NCBI GenBank assembly: GCA_024277655.1
Contig: JAJRUT010000041.1
Span: 1-61,100 of the forward strand
DNA: 61,100 bases
Reading direction: 5' to 3'
DNA from: Deltaproteobacteria bacterium
Lineage (GTDB): Bacteria > Desulfobacterota > Desulfobulbia > Desulfobulbales > SURF-16
How positions within the stretch are numbered: position 1 is the first letter of the stretch; every line of letters starts with the position of its first letter. The notes beneath the pieces are model-generated. The model saw nothing but the letters and a program-made list of their open reading frames with translations. It had not been told where the DNA came from and searched no databases. Shown piece after piece: positions 7,515-14,742 of this stretch. The position numbers and the translations under genes were made by a program.

Positions 7515-8675
7515 ATGCAGGAATTTTTCGGGAAATGTTTAATGGCTATGGTCTTTGCAGGTCTTATGATATCACAGGCGCAGGCCGAGGAAACTCTGGA
7601 GGAGCAGGTGCAAAGCCTTTCCCGCCAGAATAGGGTGCAGTCAGAGATGCTTCAGGATTTGCAGAAACGGATTGAGGTCAAGGGGGAGGGGCCGGAAAGA
7701 CCGTTGCAGGTTCTCTTTGATCGCCTTGAATTTAATGGCCTTATGGAGGTTGAGGCGTACTCTTCCGAGGATTTTGCTGGTGATGAGACCAGTGATATTG
7801 ACCTTGCCACTGTGGAGCTTGATATTCATGGGCGGATCAATAGCTGGTCGTCTGCTCACTTGCTTTTAAAATATGAGGAGCGGGAGAATGACGATGATTT
7901 TTTTGTTGATGAGGGGACTATCACCCTTGGCAATCAGGCAGAGTTTCCTGTCCTGCTTATCGCCGGGAAAATGTATATCCATTTTGGTGGTTATAACTCC
8001 AATATGATCAGTGACCCCCTCACTCTTGAACTTGGTGAGACCAATGTTGATGCGCTGCAGGTTGTCACTGAGATGAATGGCTTTTACTCTACGCTTTATG
8101 TCTTCAATGGCGATACCGATGAGACGGGCAAGGATGATGGGATTAGAAGTTTCGGAGTCAATGGCGGGTACACCATGAGCCGGGACAACCTTAGCCTGGA
8201 GGTGGGGCTTGACTGGTTAAACAATCTTGCTGATTCAAATGGTCTTGTGGATCATATCGCCACAACATCAGGAACTATCGGTGATCAGGTTGCCGGTCTT
8301 GCGGCCCATGTTTCTCTGGAGGCAAATAATTTTACCCTGATCTGTGAGTATCTTGCGGCGTTGGTTGATTTTGAGTTTGGCGAGGTTGATTTTAAAGGTA
8401 GGGGGGCAGAGCCTGAAACCTATAATGTTGAGGTGGGTTATACCATGGACGTGGTAAATCGGGTAATGACCTTTGCCCTTGGTTACCAGGGAAGTGCTGA
8501 GGCGGTTGATCTCGGTTTGCCTGAGAATCGTTATATTGGTACCGTAAAAATGGAGGTTCTGCCAAGTACGATTCTGGCGCTTGAATATTTTCATGATGAG
8601 GACTACTCGGTAACTGACGGTGGCACCGGCAGTGATGGAGATAGTATAACCATGCAGCTTGCTTTGGAGTTTTAA
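7515..8675 (+). CDS. LbtU-family outer-membrane porin under cobalamin riboswitch control
   Basis: A 386-residue protein with a signal peptide (cleavage near SQAQAEE), a short coiled-coil-like N-terminal segment (LEEQVQSLSRQNRVQSEMLQ) and a long beta-rich region ending in LQLALEF, a typical outer-membrane C-terminal phenylalanine. Segments such as LEFNGLMEVEAYSSEDF and AGKMYIHFGGYNSNMISDPL match the LbtU siderophore-porin family. That family was named for the TonB-independent legiobactin receptor of Legionella. GGGAGAAGAGG precedes the ATG. The riboswitch upstream suggests that the cargo here is a corrinoid or a cobalt complex rather than a siderophore; this is inference from regulation. There is no plug domain or TonB box. 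Confidence 0.85.
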   Translation: MQEFFGKCLMAMVFAGLMISQAQAEETLEEQVQSLSRQNRVQSEMLQDLQKRIEVKGEGPERPLQVLFDRLEFNGLMEVEAYSSEDFAGDETSDIDLATVELDIHGRINSWSSAHLLLKYEERENDDDFFVDEGTITLGNQAEFPVLLIAGKMYIHFGGYNSNMISDPLTLELGETNVDALQVVTEMNGFYSTLYVFNGDTDETGKDDGIRSFGVNGGYTMSRDNLSLEVGLDWLNNLADSNGLVDHIATTSGTIGDQVAGLAAHVSLEANNFTLICEYLAALVDFEFGEVDFKGRGAEPETYNVEVGYTMDVVNRVMTFALGYQGSAEAVDLGLPENRYIGTVKMEVLPSTILALEYFHDEDYSVTDGGTGSDGDSITMQLALEF

Positions 8676-8753
8676 ATAGCTTGTAGTGGCTTGGCCTTAA
8701 TCTGACAGGTGCCTGGCAGATCAGGTCGAAGCCAACCTGAACAATTGTAAAAA

Positions 8754-8791
8754 TGGGGGAGCATATCTTGCGCCCCCCCCCGGCCTTTTTG
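8754..8791 (+). terminator. Probable terminator after the LbtU-like gene
   Basis: GGGGGAGC can pair with GCGCCCCC (one mismatch), followed by CCGGCCTTTTTG. It lies 80 bases after the porin stop codon. Confidence 0.5.
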
Positions 8792-8907
8792 TCTATGGGA
8801 AAAATAATCGTAAAAAGAGACCCTTTTTTGCTTGATTCTTTTGTTAAAAATAGTGAAAGATTGTATCTTTGTTTCGTCTCTGTCTCCTTAAAGAAATGAT
8901 ATGTTGC

Positions 8908-8935
8908 AAGGTGTTCGGGACCCCACCTTTTTTTT
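8908..8935 (+). terminator. Hairpin plus T-run just before lemA
   Basis: AAGGTG pairs with CACCTT and is followed by eight T in all. It ends only about 25 bases before the lemA ATG, with a possible promoter (TTGTTA-17-TATCTT, 8841-8869) upstream. It therefore either ends read-through from the porin gene or attenuates lemA. Confidence 0.5.
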
Positions 8936-8959
8936 ACCCTTTTTATGAGGCCAGGATTT

Positions 8960-9556
8960 ATGTCGATTACGTTGATTGTCCTATTAGTTATTGTGGCTGT
9001 GGTTGGCCTGTTTGCTGTATCTATCTATAATAATTTGGTTCAGCTTCGAAACCGTTATAAAAATGGTTTTGCCCAGATTGAGGTGCAGCTCAAACGGCGC
9101 TATGACCTGATCCCCAACCTGGTGGAAACAGCTAAAGGCTATATGAAGCATGAGCGCGACACCCTGGAGGCGGTGATTGCCGCCCGGAATGAGGCGTCAA
9201 AAGGTCTATCTGCGGTTGCTGCTGATCCGGGTAATGCCGATGCCATCGCGAATCTTGCCGGGGCCGAAGGAGCCTTGGGTGGAGCAATGGCCAAGTTCTC
9301 CATGGTGATGGAGGCGTATCCTGATCTGAAGGCCAATGAGAACATGATGCAGCTCAGTGAAGAGATGACCTCCACTGAAAACAAGGTGGCCTTTTCCCGC
9401 CAGGCCTTTAATGATATGGTTATGGCCTATAATACCGCGAAGCAGACCTTTCCTGCTGTTATTTTTGCCGGGATGTTCGGTCATGGTCAGGATGCAAGTT
9501 TGCTTGAATTTGCTGATAGTGCCAAGATGCAGGATGCCCCCAAGGTTTCCTTCTAG
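8960..9556 (+). CDS. lemA: LemA family protein
   Basis: This 198-residue protein has an N-terminal membrane helix (MSITLIVLLVIVAVVGLFAV). The family signature follows: NNLVQLRNRYKNGFAQIEVQ, then LKRRYDLIPNLVETAKGYMKHERDTLEAVIAARN, and a coiled helical body ending with FNDMVMAYNTAKQTFPAVIF. The start at 8960 has AGGA upstream; an upstream in-frame ATG at 8945 lacks one. LemA proteins are membrane-anchored helical bundles of unclear function that are very often encoded beside M48 proteases, as here. A hairpin (9615-9652) lies between the two genes. Confidence 0.92.
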   Translation: MSITLIVLLVIVAVVGLFAVSIYNNLVQLRNRYKNGFAQIEVQLKRRYDLIPNLVETAKGYMKHERDTLEAVIAARNEASKGLSAVAADPGNADAIANLAGAEGALGGAMAKFSMVMEAYPDLKANENMMQLSEEMTSTENKVAFSRQAFNDMVMAYNTAKQTFPAVIFAGMFGHGQDASLLEFADSAKMQDAPKVSF

Positions 9557-9614
9557 TATGCCCGGTTCTGTGCAGATTATTTCTTTGGGCCAGAACCTTT
9601 TTTGATTTAAGCTC

Positions 9615-9652
9615 CGCGCCCGCAACGTAAAACGTATTGTTTGCGGTGCGCG
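9615..9652 (+). repeat. Inverted repeat between lemA and the M48 gene
   Basis: CGCGCCCGCAA pairs with TTGCGGTGCGCG (one bulge, 14-base loop). No T-run follows, so it looks like an mRNA processing or stability hairpin rather than a terminator. Confidence 0.6.
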
Positions 9653-9689
9653 TGAGGTTTAGCGTAATCTCATTTCATATAGGTCGAAT

Positions 9690-11600
9690 ATGGATTTTTT
9701 TCAGTCCCAGGATGTGGCCCGGCAGAATACCACAAAGCTTGTGGTATTTTTTATTATGGCGGTGGTCTCCATGATTGTTCTCACCAATGTTCTGGTGATG
9801 TTTGTCTTTGGCTATCTGGAGACACAGCCGGGTGAGCCCATGAATATCCAGTCTTTTAACTGGGATATCTTTGTCACCGTTGGGTGCGGGGTGCTTCTGC
9901 TGGTGACCCTTGGTAGTTTGTACAAGATCATCAGTTTGTCCGGTGGTGGGGCGCGGGTGGCCGAAATGATGAATGGTCAGCTCATTGTTGATGACACCGG
10001 GGACGCGGATAAACAGCGGATTCTCAATGTGGTTGAGGAAATGGCTATTGCCTCAGGTGTCCCTGTTCCGCCTATCTACTTGATGGATGAAAAGGCGATT
10101 AATGCCTTTGCGGCCGGAACCTCCCCCAGTAACGCCGTGATTGGTATTACAAGGGGGGCGATTCAACGTCTGTCGCGGGACGAGCTGCAGGGGGTGATTG
10201 CCCATGAGTTCAGTCATATCCTAAATGGTGATATGAAGCTTAATATCCGCTTGATTGGTCTGTTGCATGGTATTCTTCTCCTTGGTCTGATTGGCTATTT
10301 TATTCTTCGGGGATCCGTCTTTCGTTCTCGCAATTCCAAGAATGGTGGTGGTGTTCTGGCGCTTGGGATCGGCCTTATTGTCATCGGTTATGCGGGGACC
10401 TTTTTTGGTAATCTTATTAAGGCTGCGGTGAGTCGCCAGCGGGAATTTTTGGCCGATGCTGCGGCCGTCCAGTTTACCCGCAATCCGGATGGCATTGGCC
10501 GGGCGCTTATGCGGATTGGCGGCAAGGATACAGCAGGAATTATGGAAAATCCCACAAGTGCCGAAATCAGCCATGCCTTCTTCTGTGAGGGGGTTACCTC
10601 GTCCTTTGGTTCGGCCCTTGCCACCCACCCGCCCCTTAGCGAGCGAATCAAACGGGTTCTGCCCGACTGGGACGGTGAGTTCTTGTCAGGTTCGGCAAAT
10701 TCCCCAAGACCAAAGAAGAAGACGGCAAAGAAAGGGCTATCCGATCAGAAGAAGAAACAGGCCATGGGTATGGCCGGAGCCGCTATTTTGAGTGCGGACA
10801 ACGTGGTCAGTCTGGTGGGGCAGCCCACCATGGCCCATCTTGACTATGCCAAGGATTTTTTAGCAAAACTGCCGGCCTTGGTGAAACAGGCCGTTCATAA
10901 TCCCCATGGGGCCAGGGCGGTGGTCTATTTACTGGTGCTTGACCGGGATGAGGCTGGGAGGATGCCGCAACTCCAGTATCTGCAAAGCCAAGCGGATACC
11001 GGGGTTTACGCCGAGATGGCGCGTCTGGCGCCGGTGGTCACCGGTTTATCTAGGGAGTATTGTCTGCCCTTGATTGATCTTGCTATCTCTAGTCTGCGCC
11101 AACTATCTGAGCCCCAGTATCAGCGGTTTAAACGAAATCTCCAGGAACTTGTGGCCAGTGACGGTAAGCTCAGCCCCTTCGAGTGGTCAGTGCAGAAGAT
11201 CATTCTCCACCATTTGGCCGAGGTTTTTGAAAAAAATGGGCGTAGTCAGGGTAAGGAGCCAAATTTGAAACGAACCAAACAGGCAAGCGCGATTCTTCTC
11301 TCCTTCCTCGCCTCGGCCAGTAAACAGGACGGTATGACTGGCAAGGATGCCTTTATTTTTGCCAGTAAGGAGCTTGCCTGGCTTGATTCGAGCTTTCTTG
11401 AGTCGAGTGAGTATTCTCTGGATGATCTTGATTTGGCTCTCGATGATCTCTGCCAGCTCAAACCCCGTTTTAAGGCATCTCTAATCAAGGGTTGCGTGGC
11501 AGTGGTTTCTGCCGATGAGCAGATCACCAGCGAAGAAATAGAGCTTCTGCGCGCCATTGCCGATTCTCTGGATTGCCCGATCCCGCCAATGGTAGGGTAG
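9690..11600 (+). CDS. M48-family membrane metallopeptidase with C-terminal extension
   Basis: Two N-terminal membrane helices (about residues 15-45 and 65-85) precede an HtpX-like zinc protease domain with the HEFSH motif at His172-His176. Further membrane helices follow (about 190-215 and 225-245), then the third-ligand region SRQREFLADAAAVQFTRNPD. After residue 330 come a Lys-rich linker (RPKKKTAKK) and about 280 residues of helical sequence. The last part (CVAVVSADEQITSEEIELLRAIADSLDCP) resembles TerB-type EF-hand-like helices. HtpX itself is about 290 residues, so this is a long variant. It is paired with lemA, the common arrangement; the presumed role is membrane-protein quality control. 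Confidence 0.9.
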   Translation: MDFFQSQDVARQNTTKLVVFFIMAVVSMIVLTNVLVMFVFGYLETQPGEPMNIQSFNWDIFVTVGCGVLLLVTLGSLYKIISLSGGGARVAEMMNGQLIVDDTGDADKQRILNVVEEMAIASGVPVPPIYLMDEKAINAFAAGTSPSNAVIGITRGAIQRLSRDELQGVIAHEFSHILNGDMKLNIRLIGLLHGILLLGLIGYFILRGSVFRSRNSKNGGGVLALGIGLIVIGYAGTFFGNLIKAAVSRQREFLADAAAVQFTRNPDGIGRALMRIGGKDTAGIMENPTSAEISHAFFCEGVTSSFGSALATHPPLSERIKRVLPDWDGEFLSGSANSPRPKKKTAKKGLSDQKKKQAMGMAGAAILSADNVVSLVGQPTMAHLDYAKDFLAKLPALVKQAVHNPHGARAVVYLLVLDRDEAGRMPQLQYLQSQADTGVYAEMARLAPVVTGLSREYCLPLIDLAISSLRQLSEPQYQRFKRNLQELVASDGKLSPFEWSVQKIILHHLAEVFEKNGRSQGKEPNLKRTKQASAILLSFLASASKQDGMTGKDAFIFASKELAWLDSSFLESSEYSLDDLDLALDDLCQLKPRFKASLIKGCVAVVSADEQITSEEIELLRAIADSLDCPIPPMVG

Positions 11601-11609
11601 TATGACGTG

Positions 11610-11701
11610 ACTAAAGTCGCACGTCCGGCTCCCCCCCCCAAAAAAAAAATACGCGCCTGGTGGCGGCATGACTAGCAGCGGACGTGCGACTTCAGTCGTA
11701 C
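11610..11701. repeat. Long inverted repeat with C/A homopolymer centre
   Basis: The left arm 11610-11627 and right arm 11679-11696 are complementary over 18 bases with one mismatch. The 51-base spacer begins with about nine C followed by ten A. It lies between the convergent M48 and cytochrome genes and could serve as a bidirectional transcript end or be a dispersed repeat. Confidence 0.6.
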
Positions 11702-11733
11702 TTTTGGGGCGGAGGTTGGTTGTTAAATAAAGG

Positions 11734-12921
11734 TCAATCCTTAGTCGTATGACAGACAAAGCACCCCGTACCACTTGCTACCCCTCCATTACCGGCATTC
11801 ATGGCGTTATAGTCCCACCTGAGCATATCAGGGTAGTCACTGGCATGGGCCACGTGGCAGGAGAGGCACATCACGGCATCACTACCTGGGCTGACAACGC
11901 TACTTGAGGCGGCGGGCACTGTAAGTCTGGCCACAGGGGCGTTGACGTTATAGATGGTATAGTCTGCGTACTCCCCGGAGGCTGGGAGGGAGAGGTCGGT
12001 TGGGTGGCGGATAAAAGGCGAGAAAGTCGTACTGCCGATCCCATCAGATTCAGTGGTGGTGAGGGTGTGGAAATTACCATGACAGGTGGCGCAGAATTGA
12101 CTCATACTGCCATTCGGGGGTTGGGTTAAACCTCCAGGCCCGACATGGCATTTTATGGCAGGGGCCGAACAGCCCAGTTGCACCGGGGCAGACAGGGCGT
12201 AGTATTCATTATGGTTGCTGATGCTGACATTTTCTTCCCAATCAGGGCTTTCCAGGCCTTGCACTGCCATAAGAAAACGATAACTATCGGCAGGTTTGGT
12301 TGGTTGGTTTAATTGACCATCAACATTATTATGGTGCGCCTCGCTTATTCCTTTTACCCTATAGGTGCTGTCTCCTCCAGTGCCGTAATGTCTGTAGCCA
12401 TGACAACCGTTGTTTCCGGCACAGGTGAGGGTGGTGGTGTTCACTGTATTGCCAAGGACATGGCTTGGGCCGCCCACATTATAAATACCACCAGGAGGCG
12501 CGTAAAGGGTCTGGTCGATACCGGTTAAGCCGGATATGTTATGTCCCTTGTTGTCAGCGGCGCCACTACCGGCAAGACCGGTAATATAACCAAAATTCCC
12601 ACCGGCAAGATGAGTTGCACTGCTGTGCATGACCTGGGGGATAATTGAACCTCCAACATTGACGGTGGGGGTACCTCCACCCTGGGCATGACAACCAAAA
12701 CAGGTCCCTCTGGTTAGACAGGGGTTGGGGGCAGATGAGCCGTCATAATTCATCGGCATATTGTTTTGGCTGTTATGCATGGTGTGACAATTGGTGCAAT
12801 TGCCCTTGATTTTGGCCACAGCCGGAGTGACCCGGATCACGCTACATAAAAAGGCAGCAACGATGGTCACTAAAAATATGAACGGGATTCCTTGTCTGTG
12901 TTTTGATGACGATTGATACAT
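11734..12921 (-). CDS. Secreted multihaem c-type cytochrome
   Basis: A 395-residue exported protein (signal segment FLVTIVAAFLCSVIRVTPAVA). Five canonical haem c motifs are visible: CTNCH (42-46), CFGCH (74-78), CATCH (277-281), CLSCH (352-356) and CFVCH (387-391). Two wider CxnCH spacings occur at Cys167-Cys173-His174 (CX5CH) and Cys251-Cys258-His259 (CX6CH). Numerous extra His residues could be distal ligands. The protein is rich in Gly and Thr and does not match cytochrome c3 length. It most likely carries electrons in the periplasm or at the cell surface; no partner oxidoreductase is adjacent. Confidence 0.88.
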   Translation of the reverse strand: MYQSSSKHRQGIPFIFLVTIVAAFLCSVIRVTPAVAKIKGNCTNCHTMHNSQNNMPMNYDGSSAPNPCLTRGTCFGCHAQGGGTPTVNVGGSIIPQVMHSSATHLAGGNFGYITGLAGSGAADNKGHNISGLTGIDQTLYAPPGGIYNVGGPSHVLGNTVNTTTLTCAGNNGCHGYRHYGTGGDSTYRVKGISEAHHNNVDGQLNQPTKPADSYRFLMAVQGLESPDWEENVSISNHNEYYALSAPVQLGCSAPAIKCHVGPGGLTQPPNGSMSQFCATCHGNFHTLTTTESDGIGSTTFSPFIRHPTDLSLPASGEYADYTIYNVNAPVARLTVPAASSSVVSPGSDAVMCLSCHVAHASDYPDMLRWDYNAMNAGNGGVASGTGCFVCHTTKD

Positions 12922-13101
12922 GTCCCCCCCTCAGAGCATGTTGAGTTGTTACCCCACTTTAGCGGCCCGATAAATGGCGATTGCTGGCGGCTGGTGGAGT
13001 GACAAAATGTCGCACTTTGTGGGATTCCTATAGTCTATAAAGGGGAATTTGGCAACAATCTTCTAAAGATAGAGAGGGTAACGAGATGTTGCAGGCGGGT
13101 G

Positions 13102-13653
13102 TTAGAGATTTTCCATTTCCTTTCCCCGTTCAATGATTGCTGCACTATTTTGATACGCCTGTTCAAGGCCCTTGCTGGCCTCACGCAGCTCAATGCAGAC
13201 AGGATCTTTTGCCCCGAGCATCTTTTCGGCCTGGTCAAGCAAGCGATAATTCTGCTGGAGTTCTTTGTTTAATTCTTGAAGGATGACCTTGCGTTTCTCA
13301 TGCTTTTTCTGCTCCTCGTTTAGGACAGGGAGGAGACGGCGCACGGCCATTTCCACCAGGAGATTGCGGGGGGCGTGGTATTGCTCAGCGAGGCTGTTCA
13401 AGGTATCCAAGCTTTCCTGGCTGAGAACAAAGGTCTTTTGTTTACGAGATTGTTCTTCTCCACCATACTTTTGGCCCTTATTAAGATGGTGATGTAATTC
13501 CTGTCTTTCAATAAGGTGATCGAATAGGGTTTTCTGTTTAATGCCAAGTTGTGACGCCATTACACTGAGAAGATCAATCGTTGCCGGTGTCAGTTTAAAC
13601 GTCACCCGGACCGATTGTCTGCCCCGTAGGCTATGTAGGGAAAGCTCTGTCAT
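13102..13653 (-). CDS. Ribbon-helix-helix-like protein with coiled-coil tail
   Basis: About 183 residues. Two similar strand-helix-helix segments can be seen: RQSVRVTFKLTPATIDLLSV (about residues 12-45) and KTFVLSQESLDTLNSLAEQY (about 73-105). A charged coiled coil follows (about 112-180). RHH proteins bind operators as dimers through the strand, so a tandem RHH regulator is plausible. It is divergent from the hsp20-hsp20-clpB operon, sharing the 13654-13835 intergenic region, and may regulate it (inference). The start at 13653 follows GGAG by nine bases; ATG 13659 is an alternative. Confidence 0.55.
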   Translation of the reverse strand: MTELSLHSLRGRQSVRVTFKLTPATIDLLSVMASQLGIKQKTLFDHLIERQELHHHLNKGQKYGGEEQSRKQKTFVLSQESLDTLNSLAEQYHAPRNLLVEMAVRRLLPVLNEEQKKHEKRKVILQELNKELQQNYRLLDQAEKMLGAKDPVCIELREASKGLEQAYQNSAAIIERGKEMENL

Positions 13654-13749
13654 GACCATGTTCTCCAGTCCTAAAACTTTATCGTATAGTTTACAATAAG
13701 GCTATTTCATTACTAAGTCAAAAAAATAAAAAAAGTAATGTCGGCGGTG

Positions 13750-13777
13750 TTGACAATGTCGTTTTGGGAATTATTGT
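13750..13777 (+). promoter_or_regulatory. Probable promoter of the hsp20-clpB operon
   Basis: TTGACA and TATTGT are separated by 16 bases, about 60 bases upstream of the first hsp20. No CIRCE element (TTAGCACTC-N9-GAGTGCTAA) is present nearby. Confidence 0.45.
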
Positions 13778-13835
13778 TTGTGTTAACCTAATGCACTATT
13801 GTTAATCAATATTTAACCTTACAAGGAGGAGAACC

Positions 13836-14273
13836 ATGTTTACCCGAGTCCATGATGTTGATCAGTTGTTTGGCACCTTTAATCTTTTAAATCGTAACTT
13901 GGATCGTTTTCTCAAGGCCGGTTTACCCTATCAGGGTCAGGCTGGAGAGTTGATGGCGACACCTACAACCAATATTTATGACAATGGAGATTCGCTGTTG
14001 TTTCAGGCTGAATTGCCAGGGGTTTCTAAGGGTGACCTGACGATTCAATTGCAGGGCAAGCATTTGGAAATTAAGGGTGAGCGCAAGCATGAGGTTCCTG
14101 ACGGGTATGATGTGCATCGTCAGGATATGGCAACTGGCCAGTTTGTCCGCTTTTACACCCTACCTGTTGAGGTTGATGCCGACAAGGTGAAGAGTTCGCT
14201 GGAGGATGGTATCCTCACTATTACTTTACCTAAAGCGGTTACTGCGAAGAAGAAACAGATTCTGATTCAGTAA
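13836..14273 (+). CDS. Small heat shock protein, Hsp20/alpha-crystallin family
   Basis: A 145-residue ATP-independent holdase. The alpha-crystallin domain runs from about residue 42 to the end, with NIYDNGDSLLFQAELPGVSK and the family's late A-x-x-x-n-G-[IV]-L-T box seen as VKSSLEDGILTITLPKA. The C-terminal KKKQILIQ carries an I-x-I-like anchor. A strong ribosome site (AAGGAGGAGAACC) precedes the ATG. It is the first gene of the hsp20-hsp20-clpB stress operon. Confidence 0.95.
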   Translation: MFTRVHDVDQLFGTFNLLNRNLDRFLKAGLPYQGQAGELMATPTTNIYDNGDSLLFQAELPGVSKGDLTIQLQGKHLEIKGERKHEVPDGYDVHRQDMATGQFVRFYTLPVEVDADKVKSSLEDGILTITLPKAVTAKKKQILIQ

Positions 14274-14331
14274 GGACAGGGTGAGAGGCAAGAGGTAGTA
14301 GATAAATTTAAGATAAGATGAGGATTGAGCT

Positions 14332-14706
14332 ATGACCACTACAGCAATCGAAAAGAAGACCACAGCACCAGTTACCAGGAAGTACCCCGTTTTGCGTCCT
14401 GTGGTTAATATCTACGAAAATAGTGATGGGTTTCTCCTGTTGGCTGAAATGGCCGGAGTGAAAAGGGAGGATATTAACATCGATCTTGAAAATAACGTGC
14501 TGTCGCTCAGTGGTGTACGTCACCTTGAGGCAGTACTCGAAGGGTCATGTTTTGAAGAGTTTGGTTCGGTGGAGTATCGCAACAGCTTTTCAATTCCGGA
14601 GACCATTGAACTATCAGAGGTTTCAGCCAAACTTAAGGATGGTATCCTCCATCTGACTCTGCCCAAGCAGGAGGCTGTGAAACCTCGTTTAATCGCGGTT
14701 CAGTAA
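14332..14706 (+). CDS. Second small heat shock protein, Hsp20 family
   Basis: A 124-residue paralogue of the preceding gene, with NIYENSDGFLLLAEMAGVKR and VSAKLKDGILHLTLPKQE, ending in PRLIAVQ. The two are divergent enough to form mixed oligomers or serve different clients. It lies 58 bases after the first hsp20 and 36 bases before clpB. Confidence 0.94.
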   Translation: MTTTAIEKKTTAPVTRKYPVLRPVVNIYENSDGFLLLAEMAGVKREDINIDLENNVLSLSGVRHLEAVLEGSCFEEFGSVEYRNSFSIPETIELSEVSAKLKDGILHLTLPKQEAVKPRLIAVQ

Positions 14707-14742
14707 GCTTAGCTAAGCCCCTGAACCTAAGGAGACCAGGAT

